Assembly: GCA_040755295.1 (NCBI GenBank) | Contig: JBFMBK010000006.1 | Coordinates: forward strand, 62,001 to 126,000 | Direction of reading: 5' to 3' | Source of the DNA: Bacillota bacterium | GTDB taxonomy: Bacteria; Bacillota; Desulfotomaculia; Desulfotomaculales; Ammonificaceae | DNA: 64,000 nt | In this document: piece after piece, positions 53,194 to 62,622 of the stretch | How positions within the stretch are numbered: position 1 is the first letter of the stretch | How the letters are laid out: every line of letters begins with the position of its first letter | The notes under the pieces: generated by a model | What the model was told of the DNA's origin: nothing | Databases searched by the model: none | Seen by the model: the letters and a program-made list of their open reading frames with translations, nothing else | Program-made: the position numbers and the translations under genes

Positions 53194-54087
53194 TTACGAA
53201 TATATGCTTTTGCTGTTAACCTTCTGCATTTTCCCTAATTTCTCATCAAACAGGCGCGGAAGGTGTTCAAATCCGGCGTTATCGTAATCCTCGATCTTAC
53301 CGTCATCAACAAGCTTAGCCAGTTTGGGGTCGATGGGCAGGGTCCCCACCAATTCCAGTCCGGTCTCTTCCGCCACCGCTTTACCCCGCGGCTCACCGAA
53401 AACGTGGATCCTTTCGCCGCACTTGGGGCATGTAACGTACGCCATATTCTCGATGATGCCGAGAATCGGGATTTTCATGATCTCGGCCATCCTGATCGCC
53501 TTGCGCACCACCATTACCGCAAGTTCCTGCGGGGCCGAAACGACGATCATCCCGCTGAGCGGAAGCGACTGCATCACCGTAAGCGGCACATCCCCCGTGC
53601 CGGGCGGCAGGTCCACAAACAGGTAATCGAGTTCGCCCCAGGCGACGTCTGTCCAAAACTGTTTAATCGCGCCGCTGATAACCGGACCGCGCCATATTAC
53701 CGGCTCGTCCTCTTTCTCGAGAAGCAGGTTCATCGACATTACGCGGATGCCGAAATACTCCGTCCGCGGCGGTACCACGGCGACCTCGTTCCCTTCGGGA
53801 TGGCCTCTCAGCCCGAACATTTTTGGGATGCTCGGCCCGGTCAGGTCGGCGTCAAGTATCCCTACCCGATACCCATCCCGGCTGAAGGTCTTGGCTAACA
53901 GTGACGTTACGGAGGACTTACCCACGCCTCCTTTACCGCTCGCTATCGCAACCACCCTTTTAACATTGGAAAGTTCATTCTGCGCCAAAAAACCAGGGTT
54001 CTCGACGCTGTCATAAGATTCCTTTTCCCCGCAAGTTGAACAAGCACTTCCGGCCATTTCACACTCTTTCTTTTCATCGGCACCCAA
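53194..54087 (-). CDS. Mrp/NBP35-family P-loop ATPase (Fe-S carrier)
   Basis: A 297-aa ATPase involved in assembly or transfer of iron-sulfur clusters. Walker A is the deviant GKGGVGKSS near 53; later LDADLTGPS and DLPPGTGD are typical. Cysteines C-x2-C at the N-terminus (SACSTCGE) and YVTCPKCG near 220 are likely cluster or metal ligands. A TTG start at 54087 is chosen from GGGGTGAT upstream. It follows the DUF134 gene, a frequent partner. Confidence 0.9.
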   Translation of the reverse strand: MGADEKKECEMAGSACSTCGEKESYDSVENPGFLAQNELSNVKRVVAIASGKGGVGKSSVTSLLAKTFSRDGYRVGILDADLTGPSIPKMFGLRGHPEGNEVAVVPPRTEYFGIRVMSMNLLLEKEDEPVIWRGPVISGAIKQFWTDVAWGELDYLFVDLPPGTGDVPLTVMQSLPLSGMIVVSAPQELAVMVVRKAIRMAEIMKIPILGIIENMAYVTCPKCGERIHVFGEPRGKAVAEETGLELVGTLPIDPKLAKLVDDGKIEDYDNAGFEHLPRLFDEKLGKMQKVNSKSIYS

Positions 54088-54119
54088 AGAAATCACCCCA
54101 ACCAATCTAGTTTTGTATT

Positions 54120-54578
54120 TTAAGAATCGTCACTTCCGTATCGACACCCTTGCCCGCCCATCCTGCCCGGAGGTGCGGTAACATCTTCAATTTCCCTGCC
54201 GCCGCATTTCGGGCATTCAGCCGCTTGCGGGTTGCCGCGCGGTTCTTCCCATTCGTTATTGCATCCGGCACACTGCAACCTCCGGGTTACCAACTGGAAA
54301 TGGCCGCCTTCAACCCGAATGGCCTTCCCTTTCACCAACGCCTCCGCAATTTTCATCCGGGCTCCGGTAAGCATCCGCTGAAAGGTCGGGCGCGAAATCC
54401 CCATCCTGTCGGCACACTCTTCCTGTTCCAGCCCTTTAAGGTCCTTGAGCCTTAATGCCTCTATCTCCTCCACACCAAGGCCGACTTCCTCAAGGTTGCA
54501 AAGAGGAATCCCTGCAGGCTTAAAAAAAGTGCAGTGGGGCATAAATTCAACCCGTCGACATTTTGGCGGCCTTCCCAA
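54120..54578 (-). CDS. DUF134 family DNA-binding protein
   Basis: 152 aa. The N-terminal part has a sigma-factor-like helix-turn-helix (LEQEECADRMGISRPTFQRML). It starts GRPPKCRRVEFMP, typical of DUF134, and ends with a zinc-ribbon-like region (CAGC ... CPKC). A TTG start at 54578, 6 bp after GGGGGG, is preferred over the long frame to 54644. Such proteins are often encoded with Mrp-type ATPases; a regulatory role is inferred. Confidence 0.88.
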   Translation of the reverse strand: MGRPPKCRRVEFMPHCTFFKPAGIPLCNLEEVGLGVEEIEALRLKDLKGLEQEECADRMGISRPTFQRMLTGARMKIAEALVKGKAIRVEGGHFQLVTRRLQCAGCNNEWEEPRGNPQAAECPKCGGREIEDVTAPPGRMGGQGCRYGSDDS

Positions 54579-54652
54579 AAGCAAGCCCCCCGTTCTAAAA
54601 AAGGACGCGTATGTAATTATACCTGCTGTGGTAGAACCGTTCAAGCTTCATA

Positions 54653-54684
54653 AATAAAAAAAGGGAGGAATTTAACTCCTCCCT
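54653..54684 (-). terminator. Rho-independent terminator of fhs
   Basis: GGGAGGA (54663-54669) / TCCTCCC (54677-54683) with a 7-nt loop; the T run is on the minus strand. Confidence 0.92.
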
Positions 54685-54730
54685 CATTTTCTAACAGTAA
54701 AAACAAATAACCTTCCTCAGGCGGTTGCGT

Positions 54731-56434
54731 TTAAAACAACCCGACGGTGCGCCCGTTTTCGTCGATATCGACCTTAAAGGCCGCCGGCTGTGAAGGCAGT
54801 CCGGGCATCGTCCTCATGGCGCCCGCCAGCGGGTAAAGGAATCCCGCACCCACCGACGCCCGGATGTCGCGTATCGGGAATGTGTAACCCCCGGGGACGT
54901 TTTTCTTTGTCGGATCGTGCGATATGGACAGATGGGTCTTGGCCATGCAGATCGGCAACTTGCCCCAGCCCTGGGCTTCAAACTGCTGGATCTTCTTCTC
55001 CGCGAGAGGTTCGTACCGCACACCCGCCGCGTTATATACCTTTTCAGCCATAATCGCGATCTTTTCCTTGATACTGATGTCGTCCGGGTAGAGGAAACGA
55101 AAGTCCTTGGGCTTGTCGCACGCCTCTACCACGGCCTTGGCCAGGTCGGTTGCTCCCGCGCCGCCGTCGGACCAAACCGTTATCGGATACGCCCCTTCAG
55201 CTCCCGCTTCGAGAGCCTTTACCCGCACCGCTTCAACCTCGGCGTCGGTATCGGCCACAAACCTGTTTATGGACACCACCACCGGCACGCCGTAAGACTT
55301 CGCGATTTTAATCATATGGGCCAGATTCTCGCATCCCTTCTCAACCGCGGGGACGTTTTCCTTAAGGATTTCCTCCGGCATCGGCTTACCGGCCACCACG
55401 TTGCCGACACCGCCGTGCATCTTCAGCGCCCGGATGGTGCTGGTGATAACCACGCAGTCCGGAGTGAGCCCGGATTGGCGGCATTTGATGTCCATGAATT
55501 TTTGCATTCCGAGGTCCGCGCCGAAACCGCTCTCGGTCACAACGTAGTCCGAAAGCTTGAGACCGATCATATCCGCAAGAACGGAACACTGGCCGTGGGC
55601 GATGTTCGCGAACGGCCCGGCGTGTAGGATACACGCCTGCCCTTCCAGCGTCTGCATCAGGTTCGGCTTGATCGCTTCTTTCATGATTACAGTCATCGCC
55701 CCGGCAGCCCTAAGGTCTTCCGCCGTAACCGGCTTGCCGTCGTAGGTGTAACCGACCATCATACGCGCAAAACGCCGCCGCATATCCCTGAGGCCCGTTG
55801 TCAGCGCAAGAATAGCCATCACCTCCGAGGCAACAGTGATATCGAAACCGCTCTCCCGGGGGTAACCGTTCTCCCTGCCGCCAAGCCCGAGCACGATATT
55901 GCGGAGCACCCTGTCGTTGACGTCCACCACACGCTGCAGCATAATGGTAAGAGGGTCGATGTTAAGCGGGTTCTTCAGTAGGATGGAAGCGTCCATCATC
56001 GCCGCCAGAAGGTTGTGGGCCTGGCCGACGGCGTGAATATCACCGGTAAAATGGATATTAAGGTCTTCCATCGGAACGACCTGGGAGTAACCCCCTCCCG
56101 CCGCACCGCCTTTGATCCCGAAAACCGGTCCCATCGAAGGCTGGCGGAGTGTACAAATAACATTTTTGCCGAGCTTTCCGAGGCCCTGCGTGAGGCCGAC
56201 CGTAGTGACGGTCTTTCCTTCACCCAGGGGGGTAGGGGTGATAGCGGTAACATCGATGTACTTTCCGTTGGGGCGGTCGCGGAATTTCTCCAGGACTTCA
56301 AGGTTGATCTTGGCTTTATACTTGCCGTAATACTCAAAGTCGTCCTCATCAAGACCAATAGATGCCGCTATGTCCCTAATCGGTTTCATCTTATGGGCTT
56401 GGGCAATTTCAAGATCGCTGGGAACAACACGCAT
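54731..56434 (-). CDS. fhs: Formate-tetrahydrofolate ligase
   Basis: Activates formate with ATP onto tetrahydrofolate, the second step of the methyl branch of the Wood-Ljungdahl pathway. 567 aa. P-loop TPTPLGEGKTVTTVGL near residue 60; conserved RQPSMGPVFGIKGGAAGGGY and FTGDIHAVG. An ATG at 56434 with GGGAGAG upstream is preferred over a TTG seven codons earlier. It appears monocistronic. Confidence 0.96.
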   Translation of the reverse strand: MRVVPSDLEIAQAHKMKPIRDIAASIGLDEDDFEYYGKYKAKINLEVLEKFRDRPNGKYIDVTAITPTPLGEGKTVTTVGLTQGLGKLGKNVICTLRQPSMGPVFGIKGGAAGGGYSQVVPMEDLNIHFTGDIHAVGQAHNLLAAMMDASILLKNPLNIDPLTIMLQRVVDVNDRVLRNIVLGLGGRENGYPRESGFDITVASEVMAILALTTGLRDMRRRFARMMVGYTYDGKPVTAEDLRAAGAMTVIMKEAIKPNLMQTLEGQACILHAGPFANIAHGQCSVLADMIGLKLSDYVVTESGFGADLGMQKFMDIKCRQSGLTPDCVVITSTIRALKMHGGVGNVVAGKPMPEEILKENVPAVEKGCENLAHMIKIAKSYGVPVVVSINRFVADTDAEVEAVRVKALEAGAEGAYPITVWSDGGAGATDLAKAVVEACDKPKDFRFLYPDDISIKEKIAIMAEKVYNAAGVRYEPLAEKKIQQFEAQGWGKLPICMAKTHLSISHDPTKKNVPGGYTFPIRDIRASVGAGFLYPLAGAMRTMPGLPSQPAAFKVDIDENGRTVGLF

Positions 56435-56579
56435 TGACTCTCCCATCCCTTCCAAAAAATATTAGCCACGACGGCTTTTAGTTTGTCTAGTATAGCATTT
56501 TTTCAAAATGGTTTCCAAACCAGCCGGGTTTTAATCGCCATAAAACTAAGGTAAGTTGCTTAAAAAGGGCTGTGGCCGG

Positions 56580-56905
56580 TAACGGGGAGGTGAGAGGCGG
56601 GAGGTTAGAGGTGGGAAATGAGAGGAAATAAGACCCGCCACAGAGGCACAGAGCGCACAGAGATGGAACCAAACAGGATAACAGACAAAATCTTAGTATC
56701 TATATACAGGATCAGAATCCAATTATCAGCTTTTCGTTCTCAGAAATTTTAAGCAGGTTTATATCTCGACAAACCCGTCTCTATTCTCGATTCTGGTTAC
56801 TGACTCCTGAATTCGGACCTAAAAAGAATGCCTGAGTAATACAACTTTATTTTCTCCGTGTCCTCTGTGTCTCTGTGGTAAAATATTTGTTTCCGGTTCT
56901 TTATT
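56580..56905. repeat. CACAGAG-type element, copy b, in reverse orientation, plus purine-rich units
   Basis: Left arm 56638-56662 and right arm 56854-56878 (CTCTGTGTCTCTGTGG). The edge sequence that precedes the left arm in copies a and c appears here, reversed, after the right arm (GTAAAATATTTGTTTCCGG). GGGAGGTTAGAGGTGGGAA units lie at about 56600. The 56435-56900 gap contains no gene. Confidence 0.65.
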
Positions 56906-57350
56906 CGTAAATCCATTCGTCAAGCGTCAGTCTGTAAGGGACGATCTCCTCCTCCTTGAAGAAGATCCCGATCTCCCGCAGGGCGCTTTCGGTAGAATCC
57001 GAGCCGTGGACGACGTTACGGCCGATGTCAATCCCGTACGTTCCGCGAATGGTCCCGGGAAGCGCCTTTTGAGGATCCGTGGCCCCCAGCATATCCCGCG
57101 CGGCGGCCACTATGTTTTTACCTTCCCAGACCATCGCCGCCACCGGACCTGAAGTGATAAAGTCCACAAGACTTTTGAAAAAGGCTTTCTCCCGGTGCTC
57201 GCCGTAATGCGTTTCGGCAAGTCCCACCGGTATTAAAAGCATTTTTAACCCGACAAGCTTATAACCGCGCCTTTCAAACCGGCGGATTATCTCGCCGGTC
57301 AAACCGCGTTGAACCCCATCAGGTTTTACCATGACAAAGGTACGCTCCAA
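56901..57350 (-). CDS. ndk: Nucleoside diphosphate kinase
   Basis: 149 aa, balances NTP pools. Conserved [16 protein letters not shown] at the N-terminus and the phospho-acceptor histidine in [14 protein letters not shown] near 117. Typical length and motifs. It sits between two CACAGAG-type repeats. Confidence 0.96.
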   Translation of the reverse strand: MERTFVMVKPDGVQRGLTGEIIRRFERRGYKLVGLKMLLIPVGLAETHYGEHREKAFFKSLVDFITSGPVAAMVWEGKNIVAAARDMLGATDPQKALPGTIRGTYGIDIGRNVVHGSDSTESALREIGIFFKEEEIVPYRLTLDEWIYE

Positions 57351-57371
57351 GACTTCCCCCTCCTAACGACA

Positions 57372-57505
57372 AGCCGGAACCAAAATATTTCACTGCAGAG
57401 GTACAAAGTTCACAGGGAATAGTAAATATCAAGACTAAATAATAAAAATCAATACCCATATTTCTGTATTTTCCCCGCCGTGTGCCCTGTGTCTCTGTGG
57501 TTACC
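57372..57505. repeat. CACAGAG-type inverted-pair element, copy c
   Basis: Left arm about 57391-57417, right arm about 57475-57500. It shares edges and AT-rich interior with copy a. Located upstream of ndk and downstream of the ftsH terminator. Confidence 0.65.
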
Positions 57506-57626
57506 CAGCACCCAACGGCACGTTAAAACTACTTTGTAACGTTGTACACAATGCGAACTTAGAACGCCACGTCTCAAGATTAACAAGTTGAGTGCTGGGC
57601 TTGCAGATTTTCGCGTCAAAGGCCCA

Positions 57627-57666
57627 AATAAAAAAACAACCGGGCCCGCGAAAAACGAGCCCGATT
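57627..57666 (-). terminator. Rho-independent terminator of ftsH
   Basis: On the minus strand a CGGGCTCG...GGGCCCG stem with small asymmetry is followed by a T-rich run, just after the ftsH stop. Confidence 0.75.
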
Positions 57667-57671
57667 CTTTT

Positions 57672-59588
57672 CTACAGTCGCTTAAAGGTTATTACCGGTT
57701 CCGGTTTAGCCACCGGTAACGGGCGTTTTGACTCCTTGTTGAAGGAAACCGCAGGTGCAGGGGTCTGCTCGCCGGGAGACACCTGCCGCGGCGTCCCCAT
57801 TAATTCGCCGAACTCTTCCGCCTCAATCGTTTCCTTTTCGAAGAGCCGTTTGGCCACCTGTTCGAGTGAATTTAAGTTGGCGGTTAGAATCTCACGCGCC
57901 CGGTTATAACATTCGTCAATCACCCGCCGCACCTCCCGGTCGATGGCGTAGGCCACCTCCTCGCTGTAATTCCGGTCGCGCGCGATGTCGCGCCCCAGAA
58001 ACGGCGTATCCTGCTTATGCCCGAAGGTCAGCGGTCCCAGCTCCTCGCTCATCCCGTATTCCATTATCATCCGACGGGCCACCTCGGTCGCCCGTTCAAG
58101 ATCGTTCTGGGCGCCTGTGCTTATTTCCTTAAGCATGAGATCCTCGGCAACCCGCCCGCCAAGGAGCATCGTTATCTGATCCAGCAACTGCGACCGGGTC
58201 ATATAATACCGGTCTTCCTTCGGCAGCAGAAGGGTATACCCTCCCGTACGCCCCCGCGGGATGATCGAAATCTTATGCACCGGGTCACAGTACGGCAGAA
58301 GGTAGCCGACAATAGCGTGGCCGGCCTCGTGATAGGAAACCAGCCATTTTTCCCTTTCGCTGATGACGCGGGACTTCTTCTCCGGTCCGGCGATCACGCG
58401 TTCCGCGGCCCGCTCCATATCAGCCATTTGAATCTTTTTCCTGTCCTGACGCGCCGCCAGGAGAGCGGCCTCGTTGACCACATTGGACAGGTCGGCGCCG
58501 CTGAAACCGGGGGTGCGCCGCGCCACAACGTCAAGGTCGACATCCTCCCCTATAGGCTTCCCGCGCACGTGTACATTGAGTATCGCCCTTCGTCCGTTGA
58601 TATCAGGCATGTCGACGACCACCTGACGGTCAAACCGCCCGGGGCGCAAAAGCGCCGGGTCGAGGATATCCGGCCGGTTGGTGGCCGCGACGACGATTAT
58701 CCCGTCATTGGGATTGAAACCGTCCATTTCCACCAGAAGCTGGTTAAGCGTTTGTTCCCGTTCGTCATGGCCCCCGCCCAGGCCGGCGCCCCTCTGCCGC
58801 CCCACGGCGTCGATCTCGTCTATAAACACGATGCAGGGCGCGTTTTTCTTGGCCTGTTCAAAAAGGTCACGCACCCGGGCCGCACCCACACCGACGAACA
58901 TCTCCACAAAATCAGAACCGCTGATGCTGAAGAAAGGAACGCCCGCCTCACCGGCCACCGCCCGGGCCAGGAGTGTTTTGCCCGTGCCCGGCGCGCCGAA
59001 AAGAAGCACGCCCCGCGGGATACGGGCTCCCACCTCGCTGAACTTCCGGGGGTTCTTAAGGAATTCCACAACCTCCTCAAGCTCTTCCTTGACCTCATCG
59101 ATACCGGCCACATCTGCAAAAGTAATTTTTTTTCGCTCGTCGGAATGGAGACGCGCGCGACTTTTGCCGAACGACATAACCCGGCTGCCCCCGCCCTGCG
59201 TCTGTTGGATCATGAAAAAGAACAGACCCACAACAATCAGCACCGGCAAGAAAGCCGCAAGAAGGTTCGTCCACCACGCGGGTTGCGGGGGCGGTTGCCA
59301 TTCCATCCGAACCCGTTTTTCCCGCAGCACGGTAATCAGCTTGTCGTCGAGAATCGGGCCCTTGGTTTCAAACTTGGTATTGTCGCGTTTGGTCCCGGTT
59401 ATGAAATTGGTACTGTTTTCCGTACGGACAATCACACTGCCGATCTCGCCCTTATCCAGTTCCTGCAGGAACTGGTCGTACGGGATGGTTTTGATGTCGT
59501 TATTACGCGCCGGGGCATACCTGATCAACATTACAATAACCAGGACAATGAGCAGGTAAATACCCAAGTTTTTAAGAAGGCGCTGCAA
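57672..59588 (-). CDS. ftsH: ATP-dependent zinc metalloprotease FtsH
   Basis: Membrane-anchored AAA protease for quality control of membrane and regulatory proteins, 638 aa. Two membrane segments flank an extracytoplasmic loop (about 7-25 and 108-128). Walker A GAPGTGKT near 205, second AAA motifs [12 protein letters not shown] and RPGRFDR, and zinc motif HEAGH near 420. Located after tilS, as in many Firmicutes. Confidence 0.97.
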   Translation of the reverse strand: MQRLLKNLGIYLLIVLVIVMLIRYAPARNNDIKTIPYDQFLQELDKGEIGSVIVRTENSTNFITGTKRDNTKFETKGPILDDKLITVLREKRVRMEWQPPPQPAWWTNLLAAFLPVLIVVGLFFFMIQQTQGGGSRVMSFGKSRARLHSDERKKITFADVAGIDEVKEELEEVVEFLKNPRKFSEVGARIPRGVLLFGAPGTGKTLLARAVAGEAGVPFFSISGSDFVEMFVGVGAARVRDLFEQAKKNAPCIVFIDEIDAVGRQRGAGLGGGHDEREQTLNQLLVEMDGFNPNDGIIVVAATNRPDILDPALLRPGRFDRQVVVDMPDINGRRAILNVHVRGKPIGEDVDLDVVARRTPGFSGADLSNVVNEAALLAARQDRKKIQMADMERAAERVIAGPEKKSRVISEREKWLVSYHEAGHAIVGYLLPYCDPVHKISIIPRGRTGGYTLLLPKEDRYYMTRSQLLDQITMLLGGRVAEDLMLKEISTGAQNDLERATEVARRMIMEYGMSEELGPLTFGHKQDTPFLGRDIARDRNYSEEVAYAIDREVRRVIDECYNRAREILTANLNSLEQVAKRLFEKETIEAEEFGELMGTPRQVSPGEQTPAPAVSFNKESKRPLPVAKPEPVITFKRL

Positions 59589-59639
59589 AAAACTCTCCTC
59601 CTGTTATTTACTTATACCCGAAAAGAATCTAATCAATAA

Positions 59640-59648
59640 ATTATATCA
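59640..59648 (-). promoter_or_regulatory. Extended -10 promoter box of ftsH
   Basis: TGATATAAT on the minus strand (TATAAT at 59640-59645), about 50 bp before the ftsH start; the -35 element is weak. Confidence 0.5.
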
Positions 59649-59754
59649 CGTTACGTCCCTTTATAAAAGTCGTAGAACCCTTTATATTACTCTTTTCGAA
59701 CGCAAGGAAGCAAAAATCAATAGACTATCCCCGGGTAAAGAACCCGATTAACAA

Positions 59755-59850
59755 TTGATTCGCCTGTAACTCCGTTTTCCCTTCCTTCATGCAGGCAAGC
59801 TGAGATAAAAGTCTCCGATTTAATCGGGGACAATCCGTTACAGGCATGGT
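59755..59850. other. Paired inverted repeats in the tilS-ftsH gap
   Basis: GCCTGTAAC (59762-59770) and GTTACAGGC (59837-59845) are a perfect 9-bp inverted repeat; inside, CCGATT-T-AATCGG (59815-59827) forms a hairpin. The gap holds no hpt gene, which occupies this position in many relatives. Confidence 0.45.
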
Positions 59851-59881
59851 AAGACCGAAATTCGTCCTTTTTCGTCCATCC

Positions 59882-61291
59882 CTATCGCTGCCCGAAGGGG
59901 AACGGTTCTCCCGTCAAATAAATCAGACGCAAGTGAAGAAAACGCGTTGTCTCCGGCGTCACCGCCGCCCGCGCACTCACCCGTACCCCGCCGATCCATA
60001 CTATGCCGGAGGCATCTATGACCAAAGGGATTTCGTCACGGTAGCAGCGGGGAATTTTTTGGGCGATAAAGAAATTCTTTAACTTAATCGGCGTCCGAAA
60101 CCCAAACGGATGAAAAACGTCGCCGGGCTGGCGACGGCGCGCAAACAGCGGGGGTTCCAATCGATCAAGGTCCATGAGCACCTCGTTGGGAGACAGACCG
60201 GAAGGGTCGGAACCCTGGGTTTTTACCCGTGCTTCAAGCGTCGCATTAAGCTCTGGGATAGGGGTTGCGCCCGGTAAGCTCACGGACCGGCAGTAATCGG
60301 GAATCTCGCGCCTTTTCCCGCGGATCATGGAAAGCGTTTTGTAAGACCGCGCTACCCTGAGGCCGCGCGGAAGAACGACCTCCCGACCGGCATCAGAATG
60401 GAGAAGGTCCAGGATTTTTTCCGTATGTGGAAAATCAAGTTCGCCAATACCTCCCGAGAGGGTTTTATAGGCGGAACGGACCACCCGCCGGGCCAATGCG
60501 ACCGGAAGCGCAGCAAGCGCGGCCGCGTCTAAATCAATACCCTCTTCCGAAACGGAGGTTATCCCGTCGTAAAACTTCGATGTTTCATCCGCAATGAACC
60601 TTTCTTCCTCGCGGGCTATATCCGCCAGACGACCGAGAGCCTCAACCACTGCCGGGTTATAACCGTGTTCAAGGATCGGGATAAGTCCGTGGCGGATACG
60701 GTTTCGAAGGTATTCGGTACTGAGGTTCGACGTGTCAGCACAGGTTTTGAGTCCTCGAAAAACGCAGTAGGATTCCACCGCCGCCCTTCGAACTTCAATC
60801 AGGGGTCTGACAAACGGTCCCCGTACAGGAGGAATGCCCTTTAACCCGGTTAATCCCGCGCCCCTTATTATGTTGAGGAGCACCGTTTCCGCCTGGTCGT
60901 CGGCCTGATGCCCGAGCGCCATCCGCACCGCCCCGACCCTGTCGAGCACCGAATGAAAAAACCTGTACCGCACTTCCCGCGCGGCAACCTCCGTCGAGAG
61001 CCGGTGTTCCTTGGCGTAAGACCGGACATCTGCTTCCTGCGTGACCGCCTTCAGCCCGTAAGAGGCGGCGAGTCCCATTACGAATTCCGCTTCCCGCGGG
61101 GCTTCCGCCCTGAGACGGTGGTTAAGGTGGGCGACGTATAACCGAAGCCGGAGGTCATCCTTGGCCCGCCATAATAAGTCAAGAAGCGCGACCGAATCAG
61201 GCCCTCCCGAAACACCAACCGCCACCACGTCCCCCGGGCGAAACATCCCGAAGCGCTTAATGGTTTCCTGCACCTGTGGAAGGATGTCCAA
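59882..61291 (-). CDS. tilS: tRNA(Ile)-lysidine synthase
   Basis: Modifies the anticodon of the AUA-reading tRNA-Ile with lysine. 469 aa. PP-loop GVSGGPDSVALLDLL near 27, then the LNHRLR and GHQADDQAETVLLNIIRG motifs typical of TilS, with a C-terminal substrate-binding domain (from about residue 330). The neighbourhood spoIIE-tilS-ftsH is a conserved Firmicute arrangement. Confidence 0.95.
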   Translation of the reverse strand: MDILPQVQETIKRFGMFRPGDVVAVGVSGGPDSVALLDLLWRAKDDLRLRLYVAHLNHRLRAEAPREAEFVMGLAASYGLKAVTQEADVRSYAKEHRLSTEVAAREVRYRFFHSVLDRVGAVRMALGHQADDQAETVLLNIIRGAGLTGLKGIPPVRGPFVRPLIEVRRAAVESYCVFRGLKTCADTSNLSTEYLRNRIRHGLIPILEHGYNPAVVEALGRLADIAREEERFIADETSKFYDGITSVSEEGIDLDAAALAALPVALARRVVRSAYKTLSGGIGELDFPHTEKILDLLHSDAGREVVLPRGLRVARSYKTLSMIRGKRREIPDYCRSVSLPGATPIPELNATLEARVKTQGSDPSGLSPNEVLMDLDRLEPPLFARRRQPGDVFHPFGFRTPIKLKNFFIAQKIPRCYRDEIPLVIDASGIVWIGGVRVSARAAVTPETTRFLHLRLIYLTGEPFPFGQR

Positions 61292-61419
61292 TTAAACCAC
61301 CCGGATTAAACTTCCACGCGTCCCGCCGTTTCCCTCCTTTACCAAATTATTGACAAGGACTGACGGTATTGAACGGACATTCTGATTACGACGATGGCCG
61401 CTTACCCAAAAAACCTTGT

Positions 61420-61650
61420 GACGGCATCCCCGAGCGGGGATAGAAAGGTAGCAGACCGGCTGACAAGTTAGCATAACGCGACGATAAACGTCACCCAGCT
61501 TTGTCAACCGGGCAAACCCGAATGCTCACGTACCTTCATGTACACTCCGCTTCGGATCTGCCCGGTTTTCGCACCGAGCTTGTTTCTCCCCGCGTTACGG
61601 ACTAGTACTTGTCCGCAGACCTGCTTCCCACAAGGCAGGGCCCGCAAACC
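61420..61650. repeat. Long imperfect palindrome related to the hairpin element (copy 5)
   Basis: Outer CCTTGTG (about 61421) pairs with CACAAGG (about 61631); inner arms, such as GGTAGCAGACC (about 61447) and GCATAACGCGACG (about 61471), align with the reverse complement of the other side. The tip has GGAGTGTACATGAAGGTACG on the minus strand, resembling the tip of copy 1. The 61292-61780 gap has no supported gene. Confidence 0.6.
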
Positions 61651-61780
61651 TACATTCTTAAAATGCAGTTTCCTATACGCTCAAGTTATGTGTCATAATA
61701 ATGGCTGAAAAAGATATGCCCAATATTGGTGATAAAGCCGATAATAATGCTTTATTGTCCTTGAAGGGAGGGACTGTAGT

Positions 61781-62530
61781 CTGACGAAACCTCTAACCCC
61801 AAAGCGCAGCAGGTTTGGTTACGAAATGGCGGCGTGCATTTTAATCGCCATTATGGTGTTGTTCCTCGGATGGGTTTTAAGCCGGTTGGGACACAACCCG
61901 CATGAATATTTAGACATTCCGCAGGTCGTGGAAAACATGGACGCAAACCGAAACAGCATTCCTGACGCCCTGGATTTCGTAAAAGGGGCGCGCCGTGAGG
62001 TTCAGAACCACACACAATACGACGCAGCCTATTATTCAGGAGGATACCCCCCGGAGGGGCGGGGCGCCTGTTCCGACGTCATTTGGCGAGCTTTTAGGGA
62101 GGCCGGTTACGACCTGAAGGGAATGGTGGACGAGGATATCAGGAAGACACCCGCCGCTTACGGGAGAACGGGGGTGCTTCCGGACCCGAATATCGATTTC
62201 CGCCGTGTAACCAACCTTGTAGTCTTTTTTGAACGGCACGGGCGCGAGCTTACCAACAAGGTTATCCCGGGCGATAAAGACAACCTTATTGAGTGGCAGC
62301 CGGGTGATATCGTGGTCTTCGGTCCTCCCTGGGAGCACATCGGGATAATATCAGACCGGCGCCGTCCCGACGGTGTACCTTTCGTCCTCAATAACGCCGC
62401 CCCCGTAGCAAGTGAAGACGATTATCTCTTGCGCTGGCCGAGCAGGGTCACGCATCATTTCCGGTATTCCAAATACAGTCGCGAGCCCGAGGCAAAAGAT
62501 GAAATCCAAGTCGAATATCGAAGGTCTTAA
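61781..62530 (+). CDS. DUF1287 family protein, membrane-anchored
   Basis: Family of unknown function with a papain-like/NlpC-like look. One N-terminal membrane segment (ILIAIMVLFLGWVLS); the core includes YPPEGRGACSDVIWRAFREAGYD, with a conserved Cys-Ser-Asp likely to be catalytic, DPNIDFRRVTNL and PGDIVVFGPPWEHIGIISDR with a conserved His. I propose a CTG start at 61781, with GGAGGGA upstream and the basic leader TKPLTPKRSR before the helix; the first ATG is 61826, with no ribosome-binding site. It is divergent from tilS and convergent with spoIIE. Confidence 0.8.
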   Translation: MTKPLTPKRSRFGYEMAACILIAIMVLFLGWVLSRLGHNPHEYLDIPQVVENMDANRNSIPDALDFVKGARREVQNHTQYDAAYYSGGYPPEGRGACSDVIWRAFREAGYDLKGMVDEDIRKTPAAYGRTGVLPDPNIDFRRVTNLVVFFERHGRELTNKVIPGDKDNLIEWQPGDIVVFGPPWEHIGIISDRRRPDGVPFVLNNAAPVASEDDYLLRWPSRVTHHFRYSKYSREPEAKDEIQVEYRRS

Positions 62531-62534
62531 GTCC

Positions 62535-62575
62535 TGTTTCTCACTTCCAACCTCTCACTTCCCCCTTCCCAGGAG
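62535..62575. repeat. Pyrimidine-rich repeat tail after the DUF1287 gene
   Basis: CTCACTTCCAACCTCTCACT and following units match the purine-rich repeat family seen at 16010, 44540 and 56590, on the opposite strand. Confidence 0.45.
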
Positions 62576-62622
62576 GTGGGCTTGCCTTACAGAGGTCCAA
62601 AAGCGAACCTTTTGCTCTTGAT

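Noticed and set aside
51290-57505. CRISPR array
   Set aside because: CACAGAG and GAGGTTAG repeats are short, degenerate and paired as inverted arms; there are no equal spacers and no cas genes.
58017-59639. Long plus-strand reading frame of 540 codons opposite ftsH
   Set aside because: It is the complement of ftsH, with Arg/His/Pro-rich composition and no family resemblance; ftsH itself is unmistakable.
61292-61507. Small minus-strand gene upstream of tilS
   Set aside because: The frame lies in the long palindrome, has no good ribosome-binding site and no recognisable domain.
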